From Micropruina sp. (GTDB taxonomy: Bacteria; Actinomycetota; Actinomycetes; Propionibacteriales; Propionibacteriaceae): a stretch of 64,000 nucleotides of DNA. Numbering within the stretch: position 1 is the first letter of the stretch; each line of letters starts with the position of its first letter. This document shows, piece after piece, positions 1 through 8,045 of this stretch. The stretch spans positions 868,001 through 932,000 of the forward strand of contig JADJTM010000001.1 in the NCBI GenBank assembly GCA_016711205.1. Reading direction: 5' to 3'. The notes beneath the pieces are model-generated. The model saw nothing but the letters and a program-made list of their open reading frames with translations. It was not told the DNA's origin and did no database searches. The position numbers and the translations under genes were made by a program.

Positions 1-275
1 GCGAACTGATGACGGCGTCGCATGCCTCGATGCGCGACGACTACGAGATCACCGAACCGTCGGTGGATCTGGCCGTCGAGGTCGCGCTCGCCAACGGCGC
101 CTCGGGGGCTCGGATGACCGGCGGGGGCTTCGGCGGCTGCGTGCTGGTGCTGGCCGATCAGACTCGGCTGGACGCCCTCGCGGCGGCCGTCACTGCGGCG
201 TTCGTCGAGAGCGGGCGAAGCGCCCCAGCCACGTTCATCGCCCTTCCGGCTGCGGGGGCCGGCCGGCTGATCTGA
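1..275 (+). CDS. galK: galactokinase, C-terminal end (5' truncated by window)
   Basis: The reading frame is open from the first base and ends at TGA 273-275. About 90 residues are visible. They carry the GHMP-kinase motif 3 region, ARMTGGGFGGCVLVL, which is typical of galactokinase, preceded by a DDYEIT segment like the one before the last helix of GalK. The enzyme phosphorylates alpha-D-galactose to galactose 1-phosphate in the Leloir pathway. The N-terminal substrate-binding motif and the rest of the gene lie before the window, so integrity cannot be judged. The 3' end overlaps the convergent membrane-protein gene by about 40 bases. Confidence 0.9.
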   Translation, partial: ELMTASHASMRDDYEITEPSVDLAVEVALANGASGARMTGGGFGGCVLVLADQTRLDALAAAVTAAFVESGRSAPATFIALPAAGAGRLI

Positions 276-630
276 CCTGCAGCGCGCGCGTGGTGCTCGG
301 CAGCACCGCACCCACCACTGCAGCCACAGCGAGCGCCACCAGCAGCCACAGCCAGGCCTGTTGCAGCAGGTACTCGCCGAAACCGAAGCCTGCCATCAGC
401 ACGAAGGCGACCAACGGCCCCCTGGCCCAGCTGCGCAGTTGCCACACACCCACCGCCGAGCCGATCAGCAGCAGGCCGTAGCAGGCCAGCAGAAAGCCGA
501 TCTGCAAACTGAAGGCTCCGTGGCCGCCGGCGGCGCTGATGGCGCCGAAGACCATGAAGACAACGCCGAGCACCGCCGCGCATGCCGAGGCCGTGATCAC
601 GCCCCAGGGCCGGTTGTCTCTCACGTCCAC
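235..630 (-). CDS. small four-helix membrane protein, unknown function
   Basis: About 131 residues with four hydrophobic segments (roughly residues 7-30, 38-62, 68-88 and 92-110) separated by short charged loops, ending in a basic, proline-rich tail. I see no catalytic motif and recognise no family beyond a generic actinobacterial integral membrane protein. The start is uncertain: GTG at 630 gives VDVRDNRPWG before the first helix, and GTG at 657 would add nine residues. The 3' end runs about 40 bases into the end of galK on the opposite strand. Transcription is divergent from whiB1. Confidence 0.6.
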   Translation of the reverse strand: MDVRDNRPWGVITASACAAVLGVVFMVFGAISAAGGHGAFSLQIGFLLACYGLLLIGSAVGVWQLRSWARGPLVAFVLMAGFGFGEYLLQQAWLWLLVALAVAAVVGAVLPSTTRALQVRSAGRPPQPEGR

Positions 631-901
631 CAACCTACTGGGAGGCCCGCGGATCACCCATCGTCTCGGACGCCCGGACGCGCTCCACGCCGCGTCAGGG
701 GCGGATCAGGCGCCGATTGATGCGTGGAGGCAGTGCACGAACGGGAATATGCGACGAAATCCGTTCATTTACTGATAGGCACCTTGTACATAGCCACTAG
801 GCTTGCCAGGCTAGACTCGAAGATTCGTGCGCTGCCCCAGTCGGTGGCGCTCCGCCCAGAGAGGGCACATGACTTTTCCACAAGAAGGAGTTGGAAGCCG
901 C

Positions 902-1153
902 ATGGATTGGCGCCATCGCGCTGCCTGCCTCACCGAGGACCCGGAGCTGTTCTTCCCGGTCGGCAACACCGGACCGGCCCTGATGCAGATTCAGGAGGCC
1001 AAGAAGGTGTGCAAGCGCTGTGATGTCCGCGAGGCCTGCTTGCAGTGGGCCCTCGACGCCGGCCAGGACCACGGGGTGTGGGGTGGCCTCAGCGAGGACG
1101 AGCGGCGTGCACTCAAGCGCCGCGCCGCCCGGTCGCGGGTGCGCGTCAGCTGA
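902..1153 (+). CDS. whiB1: WhiB-family iron-sulfur transcription regulator, WhiB1-like
   Basis: An 83-residue protein beginning MDWRHRAACL, nearly the same length and sequence pattern as mycobacterial WhiB1. The four cluster-ligating cysteines are visible at residues 9, 37, 40 and 46 (C...C-x2-C-x5-C), followed by the GVWGG turn and a basic C-terminal stretch (RRALKRRAARSR) that contacts DNA. WhiB1 binds a nitric-oxide-sensitive [4Fe-4S] cluster and partners the primary sigma factor. ATG 902 is chosen over the upstream in-frame ATG 827 because an AAGGAG lies at 885-890 and the product then matches the family start. It is followed by pdtaS on the opposite strand, as in M. tuberculosis. Confidence 0.95.
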   Translation: MDWRHRAACLTEDPELFFPVGNTGPALMQIQEAKKVCKRCDVREACLQWALDAGQDHGVWGGLSEDERRALKRRAARSRVRVS

Positions 1154-1196
1154 GGCCGGCCCGTACCCAGGCTTCAGCAGAGCGCGGCAGCCGGTT

Positions 1197-2653
1197 TCAG
1201 GCCAGCGGAATCGAGACCCGGGCCACCGTGCCGGTTCCGGTCTCGGCCGATCTCAAGGTGAACTCACCACCCAGGTCATCCACCAGCGTGGTGACTATCG
1301 ACAGCCCCAGGCTGTTGGTCGAGCCCAGCTCGAAGTCGGGCGGAAGCGGCTCGCCATCGTTGGTCACTTCGACCACCAACCGTCCATCGGCCTGACGCGG
1401 CTTCACCCAGACGACGCCACGCCGCTCGCCCAGGCCGTGCTCGATCGCGTTCTGGCACAGCTCGGTCAGCACCAGCGACAGGCTGGTCGCCACGTCCGCC
1501 GGCACGTACCCGAAGGTGCCCTCGCGGCGAAGCTGCACCGGCCCGCCGGTGGCGGCGACGTCCACCACCATGCGCAGCAGGCGGTCGGCGACGTCGTCGA
1601 ACTTCACCGAGGTGTCGAACGCCTGGGAGAGGATCTCGTGCACGACGGCGATCGCGCCGACGCGCTTCATCGCATCGCTGAGTGCCCCCTTGGCCTCCGG
1701 CAGCGAGATGCGCCGGGCCTGCAGCCGCAGCAGCGCCGCCACCGTCTGCAGGTTGTTCTTGACCCGGTGGTGGATCTCGCGGATGGTGGCGTCCTTGGTG
1801 ACCAGTTGCCGCTCGCGGCTGCGCAACTCGGTGGTGTCGCGGCAGAGCACCAGCTGGCCCACCGGACCCTCGGCGTCGTTGAGCTTGATGATCCGCATGC
1901 GCAACTGGACGTCGGGGGTCTCGATCTCGATCTCTTGCTGGCCCTGGCCGCGCAGCACGTTGGGCAGCGACATCTCCACCGGGGCCCGGTTGCGCAGCAG
2001 CGCCATGGTGACCTGGGCCAGGTTCTCGCCCTCCAGGTCGGCGGTCAGCCCCAGGCGCCGGTAGGCGCTGACGGCGTTGGGGCTCGCGTAGGCGACGGTG
2101 CCGTCCCTGGTCACCCGGATCATGCCGTCGCCGACCCGCGGCGACACCCAGGGCACCGACTTGTCCATGCCGGTGGGGTATTCGCAACGGTGCACCATGC
2201 CCGACAACACCTCCGCCGCCTCCAGATAGGCGTCTTCCAGGGCCCCGGGTGCCCGCACCCCCATGCGGTTGGTGTGCGCCTCGACGACCCCGATCACGCG
2301 GCCCTCACGCACCACCGGAATGGCGTGCACATCGACCGGGATGCCGGCGCTGAGCTGGTTGCCGCTGGTCAGCACGACCGATTGCGACATGAAGGCCTCG
2401 GTGACCTGATGTTCGTTGTCGTAGTGGATGGTCTCGCCCACCACGTCGTCCTCGAGGGCGGTCGGCCCCGTGGTGGGACGCACCTGCGCGCACGCCCAGA
2501 GACGTTCTCATCGACGTCGGGAACCCAGAGGATGAGGTCCGAGAAGGCCAGGTCGGCGAGCAGGTGCCACTCGGCGACCAGGTGCTCCAGCCAGCTGACG
2601 TCGGGTGCGTCCAGGTTGGTGCGGGCCTCGATCACCTCGGCCATCGTCAGCAT
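1197..2653 (-). pseudogene. pdtaS: sensor histidine kinase PdtaS, broken by one frameshift (possible sequence error)
   Basis: Soluble sensor kinase of the PdtaS/PdtaR two-component system. The N-terminus (MLTMAEVIEARTNL to WVPDVDENV, start ATG 2653) is in one frame. The rest, from ACAQVRPTTGPTA to the stop at 1197, continues in another. Both match the family, and the break sits near 2498-2503, where inserting one base restores the frame. Parts in order: GAF-like sensor, PAS domain, HisKA_2 dimerisation region with the phosphoacceptor in EIHHRVKNNLQT, and an HATPase domain with the N-box LTELCQNAIEHGL. The restored length is about 485 residues, close to the roughly 500 usual for the family. 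Everything downstream of the shift is intact, so sequencing error is more likely than true decay. The neighbours whiB1 and sigR are as in mycobacteria. Confidence 0.85.
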
Positions 2654-2725
2654 GCTCGCCACCCTATGGCAGAATGGAAAACCGCGCCGAAGGGCGCCCC
2701 ACAGGCACCCACGAAGGAGAATCCG

Positions 2726-2800
2726 ATGGCCAAAGGTGGACGCAAGCGTCGAGCCCGCAAGAAGAACAAGGCGAACCACGGCAAGCGTCCCAACGCCTGA
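2726..2800 (+). CDS. ribosomal protein bL37 (24-residue actinobacterial large-subunit protein)
   Basis: A tiny gene encoding MAKGGRKRRARKKN followed by KANHGKRPNA: 24 residues, almost half Lys/Arg. This matches the very short basic protein found in actinobacterial 50S structures and named bL37. A strong GAAGGAGA lies at 2713-2720, six bases before ATG 2726. A perfect hairpin terminator follows 18 bases after the stop. Upstream in-frame codons would extend it, but the Shine-Dalgarno and the conserved MAKxGRK start fix this ATG. It lies between pdtaS (divergent) and the sigR/rsrA operon (convergent). Confidence 0.85.
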   Translation: MAKGGRKRRARKKNKANHGKRPNA

Positions 2801-2817
2801 TCGTTCAGCTGAGCTGA

Positions 2818-2852
2818 GACAGCCCCGGCATCGAGGTGATGCCGGGGCTGTC
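2818..2852 (+). terminator. hairpin terminator between bL37 and the anti-sigma gene
   Basis: GACAGCCCCGGCATC (2818-2832) and GATGCCGGGGCTGTC (2838-2852) form a perfect 15-bp stem with the 5-base loop GAGGT. There is no long U tract. The hairpin lies just after the bL37 stop and close to the 3' end of the convergent rsrA gene, so it could serve both strands. Confidence 0.75.
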
Positions 2853-2889
2853 GTGTGCGTGGGGCCGGTGGCCGCTCGCTGGGCCGCGT

Positions 2890-3150
2890 TCAGCCGGACG
2901 GGGTGTGGCGCACCACGACCGTCATGGTGGTGACCTGGGTGACCCGGACGCGCAGCGTGTCGGGTGCCCGGGTGCCGGTGCAGCAGCGCTTCACCAGCGA
3001 GCGGATGTGCTCTTCGACGCCGTAGGCGTCCAGGCAGGGCTCGCAGGCGTCCAGGTGGGCGCGGATGGCGTCCGCGTCGGCGTCGGCGAGTTCATGGTCG
3101 AGAAACTCATAGAGGCGTTCGAGGGCGACGGCGCACTCACGGTCAGTCAT
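2890..3150 (-). CDS. rsrA: zinc-binding anti-sigma factor, RsrA/RshA-like
   Basis: An 86-residue redox-sensing anti-sigma factor. It has the ZAS signature H-x3-C-x2-C (HLDACEPC), an upstream cysteine in DRECAVAL, and a further CC pair near residue 57. In this family the reduced, zinc-bound form holds SigR/SigH inactive, and disulfide stress releases it. ATG 3150 (MTDREC) overlaps the sigR stop codon region by 8 bases, giving translational coupling; an upstream start at 3159 is also open. It is the second gene of the sigR-rsrA operon. The C-terminal tail after the CC pair is variable and of no recognisable function. Confidence 0.88.
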   Translation of the reverse strand: MTDRECAVALERLYEFLDHELADADADAIRAHLDACEPCLDAYGVEEHIRSLVKRCCTGTRAPDTLRVRVTQVTTMTVVVRHTPSG

Positions 3151-3865
3151 CGTCACCACCTCGACGGCCCAGCCCGTGCTCGCGGGCGAAGTCGGCCAGG
3201 GCGACGCGCAACTGGTTGCGGCCGCGATTGAGTCGCGACATCACGGTGCCGATCGGCGTGCCCATGATCTCGGCGATCTCCTTGTACGAGAAGCCCTCCA
3301 CGTCGGCCAGGTACACCGCCAGCCGGAAGTCGGGCGACAGCGCGTTCATCGCGTCGGTCACCGCCGAGTCGGGCATCCGGTCGAGAGCGTCCATCTCGGC
3401 GGTGCGCAGGCCGTCGGAAGTGTGCGCCTCGGCCCGGGCCAGCTGCCAGTCCTCGATCTGGTCGCCGCCGGAGATCTGCGGCTGGCGCTGCTTCTTGCGG
3501 TAGGTGTTGATGAAGCTGTTGGTGAGAATGCGGTACAGCCAGGCCTTGAGGTTCGTGCCCGGCGTGAACTGGTGGAACGAGGCGAACGCCTTGACGTAGG
3601 TGTCCTGCACCAGGTCTTCGGCGTCGCTCGGGTTGCGGGTCATCCGTAACGCGGCACCGTAGAGCTGATCGAGGAAGACCAGGGCGTCGCGCTCGAACCG
3701 GGCGACGCGCTCGTCGTCGGTCTGGGTAGCCAGGTCGGCCCCGGCCCCGGTGGCGGCGGACAGTGCCTCGTCGGCGGCAGGAAGAGTCATCGCGTACGAG
3801 CCTAGCCGCTCGAACAGGTTGGTCGCCGGGCGCTCACGTGCCGGGGCGGCGGCTGTCGTGCTCAT
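3143..3865 (-). CDS. sigR: ECF RNA polymerase sigma factor SigR/SigH, disulfide-stress regulator
   Basis: About 240 residues. Region 2 carries GAALRMTRNPSDAEDLVQDT and the -10 recognition helix NLKAWLYRILTN. Region 4 carries the helix-turn-helix GFSYKEIAEIMGTPIGTVMSRLNRGR. Mycobacterial SigH is about 216 residues; here an N-terminal extension of some 25-30 residues precedes the conserved start of region 2. ATG 3865 is chosen, but a downstream ATG (MTLPAADEAL) could give a shorter form, like the long and short SigR forms known in Streptomyces. A SigR-type promoter lies immediately upstream. It is co-transcribed with the overlapping anti-sigma gene. The expected regulon is thioredoxin, mycothiol and protein quality control genes. 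Confidence 0.93.
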   Translation of the reverse strand: MSTTAAAPARERPATNLFERLGSYAMTLPAADEALSAATGAGADLATQTDDERVARFERDALVFLDQLYGAALRMTRNPSDAEDLVQDTYVKAFASFHQFTPGTNLKAWLYRILTNSFINTYRKKQRQPQISGGDQIEDWQLARAEAHTSDGLRTAEMDALDRMPDSAVTDAMNALSPDFRLAVYLADVEGFSYKEIAEIMGTPIGTVMSRLNRGRNQLRVALADFAREHGLGRRGGDDD

Positions 3866-3876
3866 CACGTCGGGAC

Positions 3877-3903
3877 AACACCGCTGCGACGGGTGGCTAT
3901 TCC
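3877..3903 (-). promoter_or_regulatory. SigR/SigH-type promoter driving sigR
   Basis: Read on the minus strand, GGAAT (3903-3899) is followed after 19 bases by GTT (3879-3877). This matches the SigR/SigH consensus GGAAT-N18/19-GTT. The start site would fall near 3870, only a few bases before ATG 3865, so this transcript would be almost leaderless for the long form and have a real leader for a shorter form. It supports positive autoregulation. Confidence 0.7.
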
Positions 3904-3938
3904 CCGGGCGCCGCAACCTGCGGGCTGACAGCCGGGCC

Positions 3939-4658
3939 TCAGGACGACGCCAGCGGCTCGATCAGCTCGGGGCCGTCGTTGCCGACCGTGCTGACCAGGC
4001 GCGAGACCGGGTAGGCCTCCAGATCGGCCACCGGATCCGTCAGCAGCTCGAGCGCACCGTCGGTGAGGGACGGGTCCAGCCAGTCGTCCCAGCGCTCGCG
4101 GGGCACCGTCATCGGCATGCGGTCGTGAATGTGGCCCAGCGCGTCCGTGGCGCTGGTGGTGATGATCGTGCAGGTGCTCAGCCACTCACCCGCCGGGTTC
4201 TTCCAGAACTCGTACAGGCCTGCCATGGCCAGCAGTGAACCGTCCGCGGGGTGAATGAAGAACGGCTGCTTGGGCGGCCGGCGGCCGGCGGGAACGGACG
4301 GGTCCACCGGCTGGGCGTACCACTCGTAGTAGCCGTCGGCGGGCAGCAGGCAGCGGCGGCTCGCGAGCGCCTTGCGGAAGGCGGGCTTCTCGGCCACGGT
4401 CTCGAACCGGGCGTTGATCATGCGGGCGGCACCCTTGGCGTCCTTCGACCAGGACGGCACCAGTCCCCAGCGCAGTTCGACCAGCTTGCGTTGGACCACG
4501 GCGGGATCGGAGCGCTGCGCCCGTTCGACCACCGCCACCACCGGGTCGGTCGGTGCGATGTTGTAGCGGGCCGGCGGCAGCGGGCCCGCCACCTCGTCGA
4601 TGACGAAGATCTCTTCGAGCAGCTCCGCATCGGCCGAAGCTGCGTAGCGTCCGCACAT
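3939..4658 (-). CDS. SRAP-domain protein, abasic-site DNA-protein crosslink shield (YedK/HMCES family)
   Basis: 239 residues beginning MCGRYAAS. Cys2 becomes the N-terminal catalytic cysteine after Met removal and forms a thiazolidine crosslink with abasic sites in single-stranded DNA. Other family signatures are visible: RYNIAPTD, LRWGLVPSW, NARFETVAEKPAFR, LLPADGYYEWY with its conserved Glu, and IHDRMPM with the catalytic His. The length is normal. ATG 4658 is fixed because the cysteine must follow the initiator Met. It is divergent from the DoxX gene. Its position next to sigR and aroA matches Rv3226c. Confidence 0.93.
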   Translation of the reverse strand: MCGRYAASADAELLEEIFVIDEVAGPLPPARYNIAPTDPVVAVVERAQRSDPAVVQRKLVELRWGLVPSWSKDAKGAARMINARFETVAEKPAFRKALASRRCLLPADGYYEWYAQPVDPSVPAGRRPPKQPFFIHPADGSLLAMAGLYEFWKNPAGEWLSTCTIITTSATDALGHIHDRMPMTVPRERWDDWLDPSLTDGALELLTDPVADLEAYPVSRLVSTVGNDGPELIEPLASS

Positions 4659-4718
4659 AGGGGTGAGAGTAGCCGCGAATGGCTTGGACAACGGCCCCCA
4701 AGGCGCTAGACATAGACC

Positions 4719-5321
4719 ATGAGTCTGCTGCGTTTCGCCGCCCGCACCATGCTGGCCAGTTTCTTCGTCGTCAACGGCCTCAAGGCCCTGCGTGACCCTG
4801 ATCCCCTGGTGTCGGCCACCGAGCCGATCGCGAATACGTTCCTGCCGCTGGCCGAGAAGACCCTGCCGCCGCAGGCCGCGGCGTACCTGCCCGAAGACGC
4901 CAGGGGTCTGGTCAAGGTCAGCGCGGTGGCGCAGATCGTGGGCGGGGTGAGCCTCGCCACCGGCTTCGGGCGGCGCATCGGCGCGGCCGTGCTCGCGGTG
5001 TCGATGGTGCCGGAACTGCTCGCCAGCAACCCGTTCGGCTCGTCCGAGAAGAAGGGCACCGACACGTTCGTCCGCGACGTCGCCCTGACCGGCGGCGTGC
5101 TGCTCGCGGCGGGCGACACCGAGGGGCATCCCAACCTGGCCTATCGGGCCAAGACCCGGGCCGACGCCCTGGGCCGTGAGGCCGAGCACACCAAGGCGGC
5201 GGTCGTCCGGCAGGCGACGCGCACCAAGCGGTCGCTGGAACGTGAAGGCAGAAAGGCTGCCCGCAAGGCCAAGAGGGTGGCGACCAAGGCCACCAAGACG
5301 ATTGAAGGTGCGCTGAAGTGA
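4719..5321 (+). CDS. DoxX-family membrane protein with basic C-terminal tail
   Basis: 200 residues. The first 140 form a DoxX-like unit with four hydrophobic helices (about residues 5-22, 65-85, 88-105 and 118-135), including FFVVNGLKAL and a VSLATGFGRR loop. The last 60 residues are soluble and very rich in Lys, Arg and Ala, which may contact nucleic acid or the membrane surface. DoxX proteins are small quinone/redox-linked membrane proteins, and in mycobacteria a DoxX protein joins an oxidoreductase complex for thiol stress, consistent with a neighbour of sigR. Its last codons overlap the aroA ATG at 5318, so the two are probably coupled. Confidence 0.8.
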   Translation: MSLLRFAARTMLASFFVVNGLKALRDPDPLVSATEPIANTFLPLAEKTLPPQAAAYLPEDARGLVKVSAVAQIVGGVSLATGFGRRIGAAVLAVSMVPELLASNPFGSSEKKGTDTFVRDVALTGGVLLAAGDTEGHPNLAYRAKTRADALGREAEHTKAAVVRQATRTKRSLEREGRKAARKAKRVATKATKTIEGALK

Positions 5322-6580
5322 CCTCGGCGGCGGCTCCGGCATCTGCTGGGCCGCTGTCGGCGACGCTCGTCGTTCCCGGGTCCAAGTCGGCCACCGCTCG
5401 CGGCTACGTGCTGGCCGCGCTCGCCGAGCAACCCAGTGTTCTCACCGGGGTGCTCGACTCGCGTGACACCCGGCTGATGCGCGCTGCGCTGAGCGGGCTG
5501 GGCGCCGGTTTCGCCGAATTGCCGCACGGTGCCGTCCGGGTCACTCCCCCGGCCAGGTTCACCCCGGCTCCGGTGCAGGTGGGGCTCGCCGGCACCATCA
5601 TGCGGTTCGTGCCGCCGATCGCCGCGCTCGCCGAGGGCGCGAGCCGGTTCGACGGCGATGCCGAGGCGGTGGCCCGTCCGGTGGCCCCGCTGCTGGACGG
5701 CCTGGTGCAGGCCAGGGTCCGGATCCAGCACCCGGCCTCGTTGCCGTTCGTCGTGCACGGCACCGGAGGGGTGCGCGGGGGCGCGGTGCGGATCGACGCG
5801 AGCGCGTCCAGCCAGTTCGTCTCCGGGCTCTTGTTGGCCGGCGCACGTTTCGAGCAGGGCCTCGACCTGCGGCACCAGGGCGGCACGCTGCCGTCCAGGC
5901 CGCACATCGAGCTCACGGTCGCCATGCTGCGCGCGCGCGGGTGCGGGTGGCGACGCCGTCCGAGAACCGCTGGGTGGTGAGCCCCGGGCCCGATCGCGGC
6001 CAAGGACGAGACGATCGAGCCGGACCTGATCAACGCCGCCACTTCCTGGCCGCGCCGCTGATCCTGGGCGGCAGCGTCACCACCGCCTGGCCGCCGCACA
6101 CCGTGCAGGCCGCCGACGCGATCCTGGACGTGCTCAGTGCGCTGGGTGGCCAGGTGCAGCCGCACGACGGCCGGGTCACCGTCACCGGCACCGGACGGGT
6201 CGCGGCCGCCGACCTGGACCTCGCCCGCACCAGCGAACTCACCTGCATCGCGGCCGCCCTGCTCAGCGCTCGCGGATCGCTCCGGCAGCATTCGCGGGGT
6301 GGGGCACGTCCGCGGGCACGAGACCGACCGGCTGGCCGCGCTGCAGTCCGAACTGAACGCCCTGGGTGCTCGGGTGGCCCAGACCGCGGACGGGCTGGCC
6401 ATCGACCCCGCGCCGCTGCATCCCGGCGTCTGGCACACCTACGCCGACCACCGGATGGCCCACGCCGGCGCCCTGCTGGCGCTGGCCGTTCCGGGCGTCG
6501 AACTCGACGACCTCACCTGCACCAGCAAGACCCTGCCAGACTTTCCGGGCCTGTGGCAGCGCATGCTGAGCCGGCGGTGA
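5318..6580 (+). pseudogene. aroA: EPSP synthase (shikimate pathway), four apparent 1-base indels
   Basis: 3-phosphoshikimate 1-carboxyvinyltransferase. The N-terminal half is intact, with VPGSKSATARGYVLAAL, DSRDTRLMRAAL and GTIMRFVPPIAAL. From about 5941 the conserved protein moves between frames: near 5941 (missing G, before VRVATPSENRWVVSPG), near 5984 (extra C, before PIAAKDETIEPDLINAAT), near 6046 (missing base, before FLAAPLILGG) and near 6270 (missing base, before GSIRGVGHVRGHETDRLAAL). The C-terminal DHRMAHAGALLAL motif and the stop at 6580 are present. With the shifts repaired the product is about 420 residues, the family norm. The clustering, mostly in or beside G/C runs, suggests sequence error, but decay of this essential pathway gene cannot be excluded here. 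Confidence 0.85.
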
Positions 6581-6587
6581 GGCGGCG

Positions 6588-7379
6588 GTGAGCCAGCGGT
6601 TGCGGGGCGGGGTAAGCGACGACGATCACGCCGGTTTCGGACGCCCCGGACGCGGCTCGCGGCCCCGGACGAAGGATCGTCCGGACTACTCCAAGGCTGC
6701 TGAGGCCGTGGCCGCCTACGACGCCCGTCTCGACCCGGTGCTCTGCCTCACCAAGGAGGATCTGGCCCCCGCCGACGAGCTGATCGCCGCCTACGCGCCG
6801 CTGGACATTCCCATCGTCGCGGTACGGCCCGGGGCCGATCTGAGCGAGTTGCGCGAACTGCTGCACGACCGGGTCAGCGTGTTCGTGGGTCACTCGGGGG
6901 TGGGCAAGTCCACCCTGGTCAACGCGTTGATCCCCGGCGTGGACCGAGCCATCGGTGAGGTCAACGAGGTGACCGGACGGGGCCGGCACACCTCCACCGC
7001 CGCGATCGCGCTCGAACTGCCCGAGCACGGCGGCTGGGTGATCGACACCCCCGGCGTCCGCTCGTTCGGGCTCAGCCACGTCACACCGGCGTCCATCGTG
7101 GCGGCCTTTCCCGATCTTGCCGAGCTGACCGCCGGGTGTCCGCGCGGCTGCACCCACGCGTCCGGGGTGCCGGAGTGCGCGCTCGACGAGGCGGTCGCGC
7201 AGGGCCGGCTGGCGTCCGAGCGGCTGGAGTCGTTCCGCCGCATGGAGGGCGCCTGGCTGACCGTCCGGCCGGCGGCGCCGGCCGGGCGCGCGTGGGCCCC
7301 GCCTGCGGGCGGGGCAACCGATAGGTTGGCGGCATGCCCGACCAGAGCTACCTCGACGACCTACGGCTGGCGCACATGA
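6588..7379 (+). CDS. rsgA: ribosome small subunit-dependent GTPase A, lacking most of the OB-fold domain
   Basis: A circularly permuted GTPase that matures the 30S subunit. Visible: TKED (G4), GHSGVGKSTLVNAL (G1), the GRGRHTST switch, DTPGVRSFG (G3) and the zinc-knuckle CPRGCTHASGVPEC. The basic start GRGSRPRTKDRPDYSKAAEA is normal but then jumps straight to AAYDARLDPVLCLTK. In relatives about 100 residues lie between these, forming the OB-fold that docks on 16S rRNA. The gap is in frame, around 6705-6715. The final 40 residues are unusual and run 46 bases into hisN. Start GTG 6588 lies 7 bases after aroA. Either a real deletion that should impair function, or an assembly collapse. Confidence 0.82.
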   Translation: MSQRLRGGVSDDDHAGFGRPGRGSRPRTKDRPDYSKAAEAVAAYDARLDPVLCLTKEDLAPADELIAAYAPLDIPIVAVRPGADLSELRELLHDRVSVFVGHSGVGKSTLVNALIPGVDRAIGEVNEVTGRGRHTSTAAIALELPEHGGWVIDTPGVRSFGLSHVTPASIVAAFPDLAELTAGCPRGCTHASGVPECALDEAVAQGRLASERLESFRRMEGAWLTVRPAAPAGRAWAPPAGGATDRLAACPTRATSTTYGWRT

Positions 7380-8035
7380 TGGCCGACAACGCCGATTCGC
7401 TGACCATGAGCAGGTTCAAGGCCCTCGACCTCAAGGTGGACGCCAAACCCGACCTGACCCCGGTCAGTGACGCCGACGTGGGCGTCGAGGACGCGATCCG
7501 GCGCACGCTGAAGACCGCACGCCCGCGCGACGCCGTGCACGGCGAGGAACGCGAGGACACCGGCTGGGGGCCGCGGCGCTGGGTGATCGACCCGATCGAC
7601 GGCACCGCCAACTTCGTCCGCGGGGTTCCGGTCTGGGCCACCCTGATCGCGCTGATGGTCGAGAACAAGGTGGTGGTCGGCCTGGTGTCGGCACCCGCCC
7701 TCGGCCGGCGAGACGACGCGTCGTTGTCGTACTCGGCGGTGCATGACTGGGTCGACAGCGGACGCGGACAGCAGTTCGTCGACCTGATGCGGGGGTGCTG
7801 GCGCACCCGTGCGTACGGGGATTTCTGGAGCTACATGCTGGTCGCCGAGGGTGCGGTCGACATTGCCACCGAGCCCGAGCTGGCGCTGCACGACATGGCG
7901 GCGCTGGACGTCATCGTCCGCGAGGCGGGCGGGCGGTTCACGAACCTGGACGGCGCGGACGGCCCGTCCGGCCCGGGAGCGATCGCGACCAACGGCCTGC
8001 TGCACGACGACGTGGTGCACCGGCTCGCGGAGTAG
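7334..8035 (+). CDS. hisN: histidinol-phosphatase, inositol-monophosphatase family, with an internal gap
   Basis: 233 residues. It removes phosphate from L-histidinol phosphate in histidine biosynthesis. Metal and catalytic motifs are present: GEER (first Glu pair), WVIDPIDGTANFVRGVP and, near the end, HDMAALDVIVREAGG. Family members are about 260 residues. Here SAPALGRR is followed at once by DDASLSYS, where relatives carry about 30 extra residues (the WWAARG... segment), so around 90 bases appear missing in frame near 7710. The core metal site is unaffected. ATG 7334 overlaps the atypical end of rsgA. The catalytic class is clear; HisN is favoured over other inositol phosphatases because of overall similarity to Rv3137. 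Confidence 0.82.
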   Translation: MPDQSYLDDLRLAHMMADNADSLTMSRFKALDLKVDAKPDLTPVSDADVGVEDAIRRTLKTARPRDAVHGEEREDTGWGPRRWVIDPIDGTANFVRGVPVWATLIALMVENKVVVGLVSAPALGRRDDASLSYSAVHDWVDSGRGQQFVDLMRGCWRTRAYGDFWSYMLVAEGAVDIATEPELALHDMAALDVIVREAGGRFTNLDGADGPSGPGAIATNGLLHDDVVHRLAE

Positions 8036-8045
8036 CCGACCGGCC

